DNA from: Nocardioides cynanchi
Lineage (GTDB): Bacteria; Actinomycetota; Actinomycetes; Propionibacteriales; Nocardioidaceae
Reading direction: 5' to 3'
DNA: 64,000 bases
NCBI RefSeq assembly: GCF_008761635.1
Contig: NZ_CP044344.1
Coordinates: 310,001-374,000 of the forward strand
Both the position numbers and the translations under genes were made by a program. Shown piece by piece: positions 41,750 to 48,994 of the stretch (its first letter is position 1; every line of letters starts with the position of its first letter). Below the pieces are notes generated by a model. It worked only from the letters and a program-made list of their open reading frames with translations. It was not told the DNA's origin and did no database searches.

Positions 41750-42802
41750 GTGCCCGCAGCGGTGTCCGCTCGGGGACTGACCAAACACTTCGGTGACGTG
41801 CACGCCGTCGACCAGCTCGACCTCGACGTCGAGGACGGCGAGTTCTTCTCGATGCTCGGCCCGTCGGGATCAGGCAAGACCACCGTGCTGCGGCTGATCG
41901 CTGGCTTCGAGCGGCCGACCTCGGGCCGGATCCTGCTCGGCGACGACGACGTCACCGACCTGCCCCCGCACCTGCGCAACGTGAACACGGTGTTCCAGGA
42001 CTACGCGATCTTCCCGCACATGGACGTGATCACGAACGTCGAGTACGGCCTGCGGGTCAAGAAGGTCGACCGCAAGCTGCGCCGCCAGCGGGCCGAGGAC
42101 GCGCTGGCCTCCGTCCGCCTCGAGGGGTACGGCGGCCGCAAGCCGCACCAGCTCTCCGGTGGGCAGCGACAGCGGGTCGCCCTGGCCCGGGCCCTGGTCA
42201 ACTGGCCGAAGGTGCTGCTGCTCGACGAGCCGCTCGGCGCCCTCGACCTCAAGCTGCGCCGCGAGATGCAGCTCGAGCTGAAGCTGATCCAGCGCGAGGT
42301 CGGCATCACCTTCGTCTTCGTCACCCACGACCAGGAGGAGGCGCTCTCGATGAGCGACCGGGTCGCGGTCTTCAACGAGGGCAGGGTCGAGCAGGTGGCC
42401 ACGCCGGTCGAGCTCTACGAGCGCCCCGCCAGCTCCTTCGTGGCCGGCTTCGTGGGCACCTCCAACCGGATCGGTGGAGACGCGGCCGTGGCTGTGCTCG
42501 GGGTGGCCGGGGAGTACGCCGTACGCCCCGAGAAGCTGCACCTCGCCGGGCCCGGCAGCCCGCACGACTCCGACGAGATCGCCGCCCCCGGCACCGTGCG
42601 GGAGGTCGTCTATCTCGGCCCGAGCACGCACACGATCGTGGAGCTCGACGCCGGGCCGCGGCTCACGGTCTCCCGCCCCAACACCGGCGCCAGCGCCCAC
42701 GACGCGCTCGAGGCCTCCGGCGCCCGCGTCGACGTGGTCTGGAACCGCGGCTCACAGATTTCTCTCTCGGGGCCCCACGATGACAACCAGGAGAAACCAT
42801 GA
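41750..42802 (+). CDS. potA: Polyamine ABC transporter ATP-binding protein, copy 2
   Basis: A 350-residue ATPase with Walker A GPSGSGKT (37-44), Q-loop FQDYAIFPHM, signature LSGGQRQR (135-142), Walker B LLLDEP (156-161) and [10 protein letters not shown]-terminal TOBE-like part includes YAVRPEKLHLAG. It is shorter than copy 1 and clearly diverged from it. GTG immediately follows the stop of the preceding gene; its own stop overlaps the binding-protein gene by 4 nt. Confidence 0.93.
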   Translation: MPAAVSARGLTKHFGDVHAVDQLDLDVEDGEFFSMLGPSGSGKTTVLRLIAGFERPTSGRILLGDDDVTDLPPHLRNVNTVFQDYAIFPHMDVITNVEYGLRVKKVDRKLRRQRAEDALASVRLEGYGGRKPHQLSGGQRQRVALARALVNWPKVLLLDEPLGALDLKLRREMQLELKLIQREVGITFVFVTHDQEEALSMSDRVAVFNEGRVEQVATPVELYERPASSFVAGFVGTSNRIGGDAAVAVLGVAGEYAVRPEKLHLAGPGSPHDSDEIAAPGTVREVVYLGPSTHTIVELDAGPRLTVSRPNTGASAHDALEASGARVDVVWNRGSQISLSGPHDDNQEKP

Positions 42803-44004
42803 CCACGCGCATCCGATCCCTCGGCGCCCTGATCGGGGTCGCCGCGCTCGCTCTCGTCGCCGGCTGCGGCAGCCAGGGGAGCTCGACGTCCGGTACTCCC
42901 GGCGCCGGGGGCTTCACCCCGCCGAGCATCCCGATGAAGCAGTCCATGGGGAAGATGGAAGGTTCGGTGAACATCCTGGCCTGGCCGGGGTACGCCGAGG
43001 ACGGCTCCAACGACCCCAAGGTCGACTGGGTCACGCCCTTCGAACAGCAGACCGGCTGCCAGGCCAACGTGAAGTACTTCGGCACCTCCGACGAGGCGGT
43101 CAACCTGCTCAAGACCGGCAACTACGACGTGGTCTCGGCCTCCGGCGACGCGTCCCTGCGGCTGATCGCGGGGGGCGACGTGGCCCCGGTGAACACCTCG
43201 CTGATCAAGGACTACAACCAGATCGAGCCGTTCCTGAAGGACAAGGCCTGGAACAGCGTCAACGGCCAGATGTACGGCGTGCCGCACGGCTGGGGCGCGA
43301 ACCTGCTGATGTACCGCACCGACCTGGTCTCGCCGGCCCCGACCAGCTGGGGCGCGGTCTTCGACCAGTCGTCGACCTACAAGGGCAAGGTGACGGCGTA
43401 CGACTCCCCGATCTACATCGCCGACGCCGCGCTCTACCTGATGAAGACCCAGCCCGACCTGGGGATCAAGAACCCCTACGCGCTGGACCAGACCCAGCTC
43501 GACGCCGCGGTCAGCCTGCTGAAGAACCAGCGCGCCAACATCTCGGAGTACTGGTCGGACTACCTCAAGGAGGTCTCGGCGTTCAAGAGCGGCGACTCGG
43601 TGATCGGCACGACCTGGAAGGTGATCCAGCAGGTGGCGGCCAGCGAGAAGGCACCGGTCAAGGCGATCCTGCCCACCGAGGGTGCCACCGGCTGGTCGGA
43701 CACCTGGATGATCGGCGCGCACGCCCAGCACCCGAACTGCGCCTACGCGTGGATGTCCTACATCACCGAGCCGAAGCCGCAGTCGGAGGTGGCGCAGTAC
43801 TTCGGTGAGGCGCCGGCCAACGGCCAGGCCTGCAAGCTCACCGGTGCCGCGTTCTGCAAGGCCTACCACACCACCGACCAGGCCTTCGCCGACAAGATCT
43901 GGTACTGGACCACCCCGATCTCGCAGTGCCTGGACGGCCGCACGAACACCACGTGCACCAACTACGGCGACTGGACCCAGGCCTGGACCGAGATCAAGGG
44001 CTGA
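42799..44004 (+). CDS. potD: Polyamine ABC transporter substrate-binding lipoprotein (PotD family), copy 2
   Basis: A 401-residue binding protein. The signal peptide ends in the lipobox LVAGC (Cys at residue 23), so unlike copy 1 it should be a lipoprotein exported by Sec. The mature part shows VNILAWPGYAEDGS, typical of the PotD start, then VNLLKTGNYDVVSASGD and MYGVPHGWGANLLMYRTD. Four cysteines near the C-terminus (CKLTGAAFC and CLDGRTNTTC) may form disulfides. Ligand unknown; presence of two different binding proteins suggests different polyamines. Confidence 0.9.
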   Translation: MTTRIRSLGALIGVAALALVAGCGSQGSSTSGTPGAGGFTPPSIPMKQSMGKMEGSVNILAWPGYAEDGSNDPKVDWVTPFEQQTGCQANVKYFGTSDEAVNLLKTGNYDVVSASGDASLRLIAGGDVAPVNTSLIKDYNQIEPFLKDKAWNSVNGQMYGVPHGWGANLLMYRTDLVSPAPTSWGAVFDQSSTYKGKVTAYDSPIYIADAALYLMKTQPDLGIKNPYALDQTQLDAAVSLLKNQRANISEYWSDYLKEVSAFKSGDSVIGTTWKVIQQVAASEKAPVKAILPTEGATGWSDTWMIGAHAQHPNCAYAWMSYITEPKPQSEVAQYFGEAPANGQACKLTGAAFCKAYHTTDQAFADKIWYWTTPISQCLDGRTNTTCTNYGDWTQAWTEIKG

Positions 44005-44006
44005 CC

Positions 44007-44903
44007 TTGGCGGTCACCACGACGGACCCCGCAACCCCCGCCCGGACCGGGCGGGGGTCGGTCCTGGCGCGCTCCTCGGGGCTGCGCACCGGGCTGCTGC
44101 TCCTGCCGCCCATGCTGTGGCTCGGGGTCGCCTACCTTGCTGCCCTGGCGGCGCTGTTCATCACGTCGCTGTGGGGGCAGGAGGACTTCACCGGCGCGAT
44201 CGTGCGGGTCTGGACGCTGCAGAACTACCACGACCTCGTGCACATCTCGGTCTACCGGACCATCGCGTTCCGCACGATCGGGATCGCCGCCCTCGTCACG
44301 GTCGTGGACGCGATCGTCGCGTTCCCGATCGCACTCTTCATGGCCAAGGTCGCCTCGCCGCGGGTGCGCCGGCTGCTGGTGATCGCGGTGCTGATGCCGC
44401 TGTGGGCGTCGTACCTCGTGAAGGCCTACGCCTGGCGCGGGATGTTCTCGGAGGGTGGTCTGATCGACTGGGTGGGCAAGCCGTTCGGGCTGCACTCGCC
44501 CGGCTACGGCCTGGTCGCGACCACCATCACGCTGGCCTACCTGTGGCTGCCCTACATGATCCTGCCGATCTTCGCCGGGCTGGAGCGGGTGCCGAGCTCG
44601 CTGTTCGAGGCGTCCGGCGACCTCGGCGCGGGGGCGCTGACCACGATCCGGCGGGTGGTGCTCCCGATGGCGTTCCCGGCGATCGTGGCGGGCTCGATCT
44701 TCACCTTCTCGCTGTCGCTGGGCGACTACATCGCCGTGCAGATCGTCGGCGGGGCCAGCCAGCTGCTCGGCAACGTCGTCTACGACAACGTCGGCTCGGC
44801 CAACAACCTGCCGTTCGCCTCGGCGCTGGCGACCGTGCCAGTCGTGGTGATGCTGGTCTACCTCGCTGCCGCACGGCGTACCGGCGCCCTGGACAACCTG
44901 TGA
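44007..44903 (+). CDS. potB: Polyamine ABC transporter permease PotB, copy 2
   Basis: A 298-residue permease with six membrane segments. The EAA loop reads SLFEASGDLGAGALTTIRRV followed by VLPMAFPA. A TTG start at 44007, 2 nt after the potD stop and with AAGGG upstream, is chosen because no ATG or GTG fits between the genes before the first membrane segment. The N-terminus is a short Thr/Ala-rich stretch before TGLLLLPPMLWLGVAYLAAL. Confidence 0.88.
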   Translation: MAVTTTDPATPARTGRGSVLARSSGLRTGLLLLPPMLWLGVAYLAALAALFITSLWGQEDFTGAIVRVWTLQNYHDLVHISVYRTIAFRTIGIAALVTVVDAIVAFPIALFMAKVASPRVRRLLVIAVLMPLWASYLVKAYAWRGMFSEGGLIDWVGKPFGLHSPGYGLVATTITLAYLWLPYMILPIFAGLERVPSSLFEASGDLGAGALTTIRRVVLPMAFPAIVAGSIFTFSLSLGDYIAVQIVGGASQLLGNVVYDNVGSANNLPFASALATVPVVVMLVYLAAARRTGALDNL

Positions 44904-44910
44904 GCGCCGC

Positions 44911-45723
44911 ATGATCATCTCGCCGCGGCTCAAGGCCGTGCTCCGGATCCTGACCGCGCTGGTCGTGGTGGTGGTCTACGTGCCGCTCCTGCTGGTGATG
45001 GTGAACTCCTTCAACGTCGACCGGACGTTCGGCTGGCCCCCGCGCGGGCTCACGCTGCACTGGTGGAACGTCGCCTTCCACAGCTCGGGGGCCCGGCACG
45101 CGCTGCTGGTCAGCCTCGAGGTCGCGTCGCTGGCGACCCTGATCTCGCTGGTGCTCGGCACCTGCGGGGCCCTGGCGCTGCGCCGCACGCGGTTCTTCGG
45201 GCGCAACACCGTGTCGCTGCTGATCATCCTGCCGATCGCACTGCCCGGCATCGTGACCGGCATCGCGCTGAACAACGCCTTCCGCACGATGCTCGGCCTC
45301 CAGCTCGGCTTCCTGACCGTGGTCGTCGCGCACGCGACGTTCTGCATCGTCACCGTCTTCAACAACGTGCAGGCCCGCGTGCAGCGCCTGGGTACGTCGC
45401 TCGAGCAGGCCTCCGCGGACCTCGGGGCCGGGCCGTTCCGGACCTTCGCCCTGGTCACCTTCCCGAACCTCCGGTCGGCCCTGCTGGCCGGCGGGTTGCT
45501 GTCGTTCGGGCTGTCCTTCGACGAGATCGTGGTGACCACGTTCACCGCGGGCCCGCAGACCCAGACGCTGCCGATCTGGATCTTCCAGAACCTGTTCCGG
45601 CCCAACCAGGCGCCGGTGGTCAACGTCGTGGCCGCCGTGCTGGTGCTGGTCTCGGCCGTGCCCATCTATCTGGCGCAGCGGCTCTCCGGCGACACCGTCG
45701 CCCCCAGCGCCGCCACGCCCTGA
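44911..45723 (+). CDS. potC: Polyamine ABC transporter permease PotC, copy 2
   Basis: A 270-residue permease with six membrane segments and the EAA loop SLEQASADLGAGPFRTFALV followed by TFPNLR. The block LLSFGLSFDEIVVTTFTAG matches PotC. It is the last gene of the puuC operon and converges on an araC gene, with a hairpin spanning the junction. Confidence 0.92.
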   Translation: MIISPRLKAVLRILTALVVVVVYVPLLLVMVNSFNVDRTFGWPPRGLTLHWWNVAFHSSGARHALLVSLEVASLATLISLVLGTCGALALRRTRFFGRNTVSLLIILPIALPGIVTGIALNNAFRTMLGLQLGFLTVVVAHATFCIVTVFNNVQARVQRLGTSLEQASADLGAGPFRTFALVTFPNLRSALLAGGLLSFGLSFDEIVVTTFTAGPQTQTLPIWIFQNLFRPNQAPVVNVVAAVLVLVSAVPIYLAQRLSGDTVAPSAATP

Positions 45724-45755
45724 CGGGAGCGGCTCAGGGCCGTCGGAGGGCGTGG
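45713..45755. terminator. Hairpin at the convergent potC/araC junction
   Basis: CCACGCCCT and AGGGCGTGG pair over 9 bp, and GACGG/CCGTC continue the stem after a 2-nt bulge. The stem covers both stop codons and may terminate both transcripts. Confidence 0.5.
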
Positions 45756-46783
45756 TCGCCGCGCCACAGGCCGGGCGCCTTCCCGTAGGTTCGCTTGAAC
45801 GCCCGGCTGAACGCCTCCTCGGCGTCGTACCCGACCCGGCGAGCGACCGCAGCCACGCCGAGGTCGGTGGAGGCCAGGAGGTCCTGGGCGAGATGCATCC
45901 GCCACTCGGTGAGGTAGCGGATCGGCGAGCGGCCGAGCACCTGGCGGAAGCGGTCGTCGAAGCCGGACCGCGAGACCGCTGCCACCCGGGCGAGGTCGGT
46001 CACCGTCCACTTGCGCTCCGGTGCCGCGTGCAATGCGGACAGCGCCGGGTTGAGCACGGGGTCGTGCAGCGCGGCCAGCCAGCCCTGGTCCACGGCCGGT
46101 GCGGTGGCGAGGTGCTGGCGGAGCACCTCCACGAGCAGCATCTCGGGCAGCCGAGTCGGGATGGCGTCGGGTCCGAACGGCGCGACGTCGGCCTGGGCCA
46201 ATGCGTAGTCGACGTTGGCGCGCACCCACGCGGCGCCGGCCGCACCGCTGGGCCGGACCACGAAGGCGGACGGGAACACCCGCAGGGACGGGTCGAAGAG
46301 CACGTCGTCGCTGTGCAGGTAGCCGCACACGACGTCGGTCAGGTCGCCGTCGGCGCCGGCCCGGAGCAGCGGCATCCGCGGCCACGGCGGGGCCGGCATG
46401 AAGGTCATGATCGGGACGGTCTCGCTCTCGCCGATGCCGCCCATGCTGTGCTGGTCGCCGTACGGGAGCACGATAACGTCTCCGGCCGAGGCCCAGTGCT
46501 TCTCCTGGTCCCCGACCTGGACCCAGCACGTGCCGCCGGCGACCACGTGGAACAGGATCACCCGGTCGGTTCCGGGCCGCAGGATGTGCGCGGTGGCGGG
46601 TCCCGGCAACGACTCGTAGGCCCATGGCTCCCGGTATTCGGCGCGCAGGAACACCGCTCCCTCGAGTCGGAGCCGCCGCAGGGCGGCCTCGAAGAGGTCG
46701 GGCAGTGGTGGGGTCAGGTCACTTCTGGTTGCCCGGTCAGCCGGCCCGGTCGCCGGGTCATGGCCTGCAGTCTGCTGCTGCAC
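45734..46783 (-). CDS. AraC-family transcriptional regulator with cupin N-terminal domain
   Basis: A 349-residue regulator. The N-terminal part (ILFHVVAGGTCWVQVGDQEK, then DVIVLPYGDQHSMGG) is an AraC-type cupin, the effector-binding domain. The C-terminal 100 residues carry two helix-turn-helix motifs (TVTDLARVAAVSRSGFDDRF and LGVAAVARRVGYDAEEAFSR followed by AFKRTYGKAPG). The effector is unknown. It is divergent from the DUF4242 gene and a 23-bp dyad lies between them. Confidence 0.9.
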   Translation of the reverse strand: MQQQTAGHDPATGPADRATRSDLTPPLPDLFEAALRRLRLEGAVFLRAEYREPWAYESLPGPATAHILRPGTDRVILFHVVAGGTCWVQVGDQEKHWASAGDVIVLPYGDQHSMGGIGESETVPIMTFMPAPPWPRMPLLRAGADGDLTDVVCGYLHSDDVLFDPSLRVFPSAFVVRPSGAAGAAWVRANVDYALAQADVAPFGPDAIPTRLPEMLLVEVLRQHLATAPAVDQGWLAALHDPVLNPALSALHAAPERKWTVTDLARVAAVSRSGFDDRFRQVLGRSPIRYLTEWRMHLAQDLLASTDLGVAAVARRVGYDAEEAFSRAFKRTYGKAPGLWRGDHALRRP

Positions 46784-46795
46784 GAGGCTGATGGT

Positions 46796-46818
46796 GGCAC
46801 AACGACAGTCGTGGTGCC
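46796..46818. promoter_or_regulatory. 23-bp imperfect dyad between araC and the DUF4242 gene
   Basis: GGCACAACGAC and GTCGTGGTGCC are inverted copies with one mismatch around a single central base. Placed 13 nt from the araC start and 21 nt from the other start, it could be the operator of the AraC protein. Confidence 0.4.
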
Positions 46819-46839
46819 TTCGAGAAAAGGAGAGCAGAC

Positions 46840-47091
46840 ATGGCTCTGTTCATGGATGTGCACACGTTGGACGGCCCGGTCGGCATCGCAGATGTCGCTC
46901 AGGCCCATGCGGCGGACGTCGCCACCCAGGGGCGCTACGGCGTCGACTACCAGCGGTACTGGGTGGACCAGGAGGCCGGCAAGATCTTCTGTCTGGTGGA
47001 GGCGCCGGACGCCGAGGCAGCGGCGAGCGTCCACCGCGAGGCGCACGGACTGGTGGCCGATGCCATCTTCGCCGTGGCCGAAGGCTCCTGA
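46840..47091 (+). CDS. DUF4242 small protein
   Basis: An 83-residue protein starting MALFMDVHTLDGPVGIADVA with the later block KIFCLVEAPDAEAAASVHRE and HGLVADAIFAV. This matches the DUF4242 family of ferredoxin-like small proteins; some actinobacterial members bind nickel, but that cannot be shown here. ATG has AGGAGAG upstream. It is divergently transcribed from an AraC regulator and is its most likely target. Confidence 0.8.
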   Translation: MALFMDVHTLDGPVGIADVAQAHAADVATQGRYGVDYQRYWVDQEAGKIFCLVEAPDAEAAASVHREAHGLVADAIFAVAEGS

Positions 47092-47102
47092 CGGCATCCG
47101 CG

Positions 47103-47267
47103 ATGGATCCCCTGCTGGAGCAGCTGGCCGGTGTCCGGCTGAGAGATCGCCTGGCCGAGGCCGAGGGGCTCCGACGAGGCCGTCGCCACGTCGCGGCTCG
47201 CCGGCTGGGACGCAAGGCCGAGGACGTCGCCCGTCGGGTGCGCGTCGCGCCGGCCCGCACCCTGTGA
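47103..47267 (+). CDS. Small basic hypothetical protein
   Basis: A 54-codon frame, MDPLLEQLAGVRLRDRLAEA followed by an Arg/Ala-rich helix to the stop. It starts 11 nt after the DUF4242 stop in the same direction, with weak ribosome-binding signal. The composition is that of a short amphipathic basic helix. I recognise no family; it may be a real small gene or a chance frame in high-GC DNA. Confidence 0.4.
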   Translation: MDPLLEQLAGVRLRDRLAEAEGLRRGRRHVAARRLGRKAEDVARRVRVAPARTL

Positions 47268-47288
47268 GGGCGCGGGCCGGTCACCGGC

Positions 47289-48338
47289 TCAGGCCAGGGC
47301 GTCGGCCAGGAGACGCAGGGTGGCCTCACGCGCCGGCGCCCGGTCGGCCGGGGTGCCGGCCACGGCACCCGCGACCGGGTGCAGCATGACCTCGTCGACG
47401 TCGTACGTCGCGGCGAGCTTGGCGACCTGCTCGGCCGCCTCGTCGGGGGTGCCGACGATCCACCTCGCGAGCATCTGGTCGGCCAGCGGGCGATGCTGCT
47501 CGGGCAGTCCGCGCTGCTCCGCCTCCTCGACCAGCAGCTGCGCGGCCAGGGTCCCACCGGTCCGCAGCGCGACCATCGACAGCAAGTTGGGCAGCACCAG
47601 CCGGTCCGCCTCCGCGCGGGTCGGCGCCACGGCCACGTTGACGGTGAGGAAGGTGCGTGGCTCCGGGTGCACCGCGCTGGGCCGGTACGACGACCGGTAC
47701 AGGTCGAGCGCCTCGGCGGTGCCGCTGCCGGAGAAGTGGTGGGCGAAGACGTAGGGCAGCCCCTTCTCGGCGGCCAGCCGGGCGGAGTAGTCCGACGAGC
47801 CGAGCAGCCAGACCGTGGCCACCGAGGTGGCCCGCGGGGTGGCGTTGAGCGGGTGCATCCGGCCGTTGACCTGGAGGCCCGCTCCGCCCGGGGACATCAT
47901 GGTCACGATGTTGTCGACGTACGACGGGAACAGCTCGACCGCCTCGTCGGTGACCCCGCCGGCGCCGTGCCGCAGGGCGTACGCCGTCACCGGGTCGGTG
48001 CCTGGCGCCCGGCCGATCCCGAGGTCGATCCGTCCGGGGTGCGCCGCCTCGAGCAGCGCGAACTGCTCGGCGATCACCAGGGGTGCGTGGTTGGGCAGCA
48101 TCACGCCGCCCGAGCCGACCCGGATCCGCTCGGTGGCGGCGGCGACCATCGCGATCAGGACCGGCGGGTTGGTCGCGGCGACGGCCGGCATGTTGTGGTG
48201 CTCGGCGAGCCAGTAGCGCCGGAACCCCAGCTCGTCGGCCACCCGGGCCAGGCTCCGGGTCGCCGCGACGGCGTCACCCGTGGTCTGGTCGCTGCGGACG
48301 GGGACGAGGTCGAGCACGGACAGGGCGGGAGTGGTCAC
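47289..48338 (-). CDS. LLM-class flavin-dependent oxidoreductase
   Basis: A 349-residue luciferase-like monooxygenase-family protein. The family blocks are YWLAEHHNMPAVAATNPPVL, IRVGSGGVMLPNHAPLVIAE and RIDLGIGRAPGTDP, as in the single-subunit LLM group (MsnO8-like). It would use reduced FMN or F420; the substrate is unknown. GTG 48338 opens the conserved TTPALSVLDLVPV start and is preferred to an upstream start that runs through the hairpin region. Confidence 0.87.
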   Translation of the reverse strand: MTTPALSVLDLVPVRSDQTTGDAVAATRSLARVADELGFRRYWLAEHHNMPAVAATNPPVLIAMVAAATERIRVGSGGVMLPNHAPLVIAEQFALLEAAHPGRIDLGIGRAPGTDPVTAYALRHGAGGVTDEAVELFPSYVDNIVTMMSPGGAGLQVNGRMHPLNATPRATSVATVWLLGSSDYSARLAAEKGLPYVFAHHFSGSGTAEALDLYRSSYRPSAVHPEPRTFLTVNVAVAPTRAEADRLVLPNLLSMVALRTGGTLAAQLLVEEAEQRGLPEQHRPLADQMLARWIVGTPDEAAEQVAKLAATYDVDEVMLHPVAGAVAGTPADRAPAREATLRLLADALA

Positions 48339-48374
48339 CCCGGGGAAACACCCCGGTCCCCGCCCCCATTCCTC

Positions 48375-48439
48375 CGATAGTCCGGCACGCCTGGCACCCA
48401 CTTGGCCTCGCCGAGGGTGCGTAGCGTGCCGGACTATCG
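48375..48439. terminator. 65-nt hairpin with perfect 16-bp arms
   Basis: CGATAGTCCGGCACGC (48375-48390) and GCGTGCCGGACTATCG (48424-48439) are perfect inverted copies; GCACCC/GGGTGC add an inner stem. It starts 5 nt past the stop of the upstream gene and precedes the LLM oxidoreductase gene, so it probably terminates transcription. Confidence 0.65.
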
Positions 48440-48444
48440 CGCTG

Positions 48445-48960
48445 TCAGGCGGTGGGGCCCTTGGTCCGGACGTCCGCCACGTGGGTCATCGCCTCGCGGA
48501 GCTCGGCCAGCCAGTCGTCCTCGTGCTGGGCGACCAGGCGGACGCACCAGGCGAGAGCATCGGCCCGAGAGCGGGCGACGCCGGCGTCGACGAGGGTGTC
48601 GAGCACCTGGCGCTGCGGCTGGCGCAGCCGGGTCATGGTGGGGGAGGCGAGGTGGGTGTAGAGCTCCTCGTGCTCACCGATCCGCACGCCCCAGCTGACG
48701 GTGCGCTCGTAGCGGTGCTGCGCCTCGCGGGCGATCGCGATCCGCTGCTCGCGGGTGTCCTCACGGAACGCGCTGGCCCGTCCGGCCCGCGCCCCCTCGG
48801 TCTCGGCCTCGGTCTGGCCCGGCTCCACGTCGGGGAGGTGGAGGGTCACGACGATCTCGTCGCGGTCGATGCTGATGTCGGCAGGCTCGGTCTGCCAGTC
48901 CTGGGGGAGACGGCCGGAGAACCAGCCCCTCACCCGTTCGAGCGCTTCGTTCGTAATCAT
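48445..48960 (-). CDS. Hypothetical acidic protein of unknown function
   Basis: A 171-residue soluble protein, rich in Glu, Arg and Ala, beginning MITNEALERVRGWFSGRLPQ. It has a central charged helix (REDTREQRIAIAREAQHRYE) and a C-terminal helical region VLDTLVDAGVARSRADALAW followed by CVRLVAQHEDDWL. I do not recognise a family. The start codon lies inside a 14-bp AT-rich palindrome, GTAATCATGATTAC, so transcription or translation may be controlled at the start itself. It follows argS by 34 nt on the same strand. Confidence 0.75.
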   Translation of the reverse strand: MITNEALERVRGWFSGRLPQDWQTEPADISIDRDEIVVTLHLPDVEPGQTEAETEGARAGRASAFREDTREQRIAIAREAQHRYERTVSWGVRIGEHEELYTHLASPTMTRLRQPQRQVLDTLVDAGVARSRADALAWCVRLVAQHEDDWLAELREAMTHVADVRTKGPTA

Positions 48961-48966
48961 GATTAC
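48953..48966. promoter_or_regulatory. Perfect 14-bp palindrome GTAATCATGATTAC across a start codon
   Basis: The palindrome spans the ATG of the gene at 48445-48960, and a further half-site ATTAC follows upstream of it (GATTACATCATTAC). An AT-rich patch of this kind in very GC-rich DNA is unusual. On the minus strand AATGAT lies 6 nt before the ATG and may be a -10 box of a leaderless transcript. Confidence 0.5.
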
Positions 48967-48994
48967 ATCATTACACAGCGACTCAAGTGGAGGA

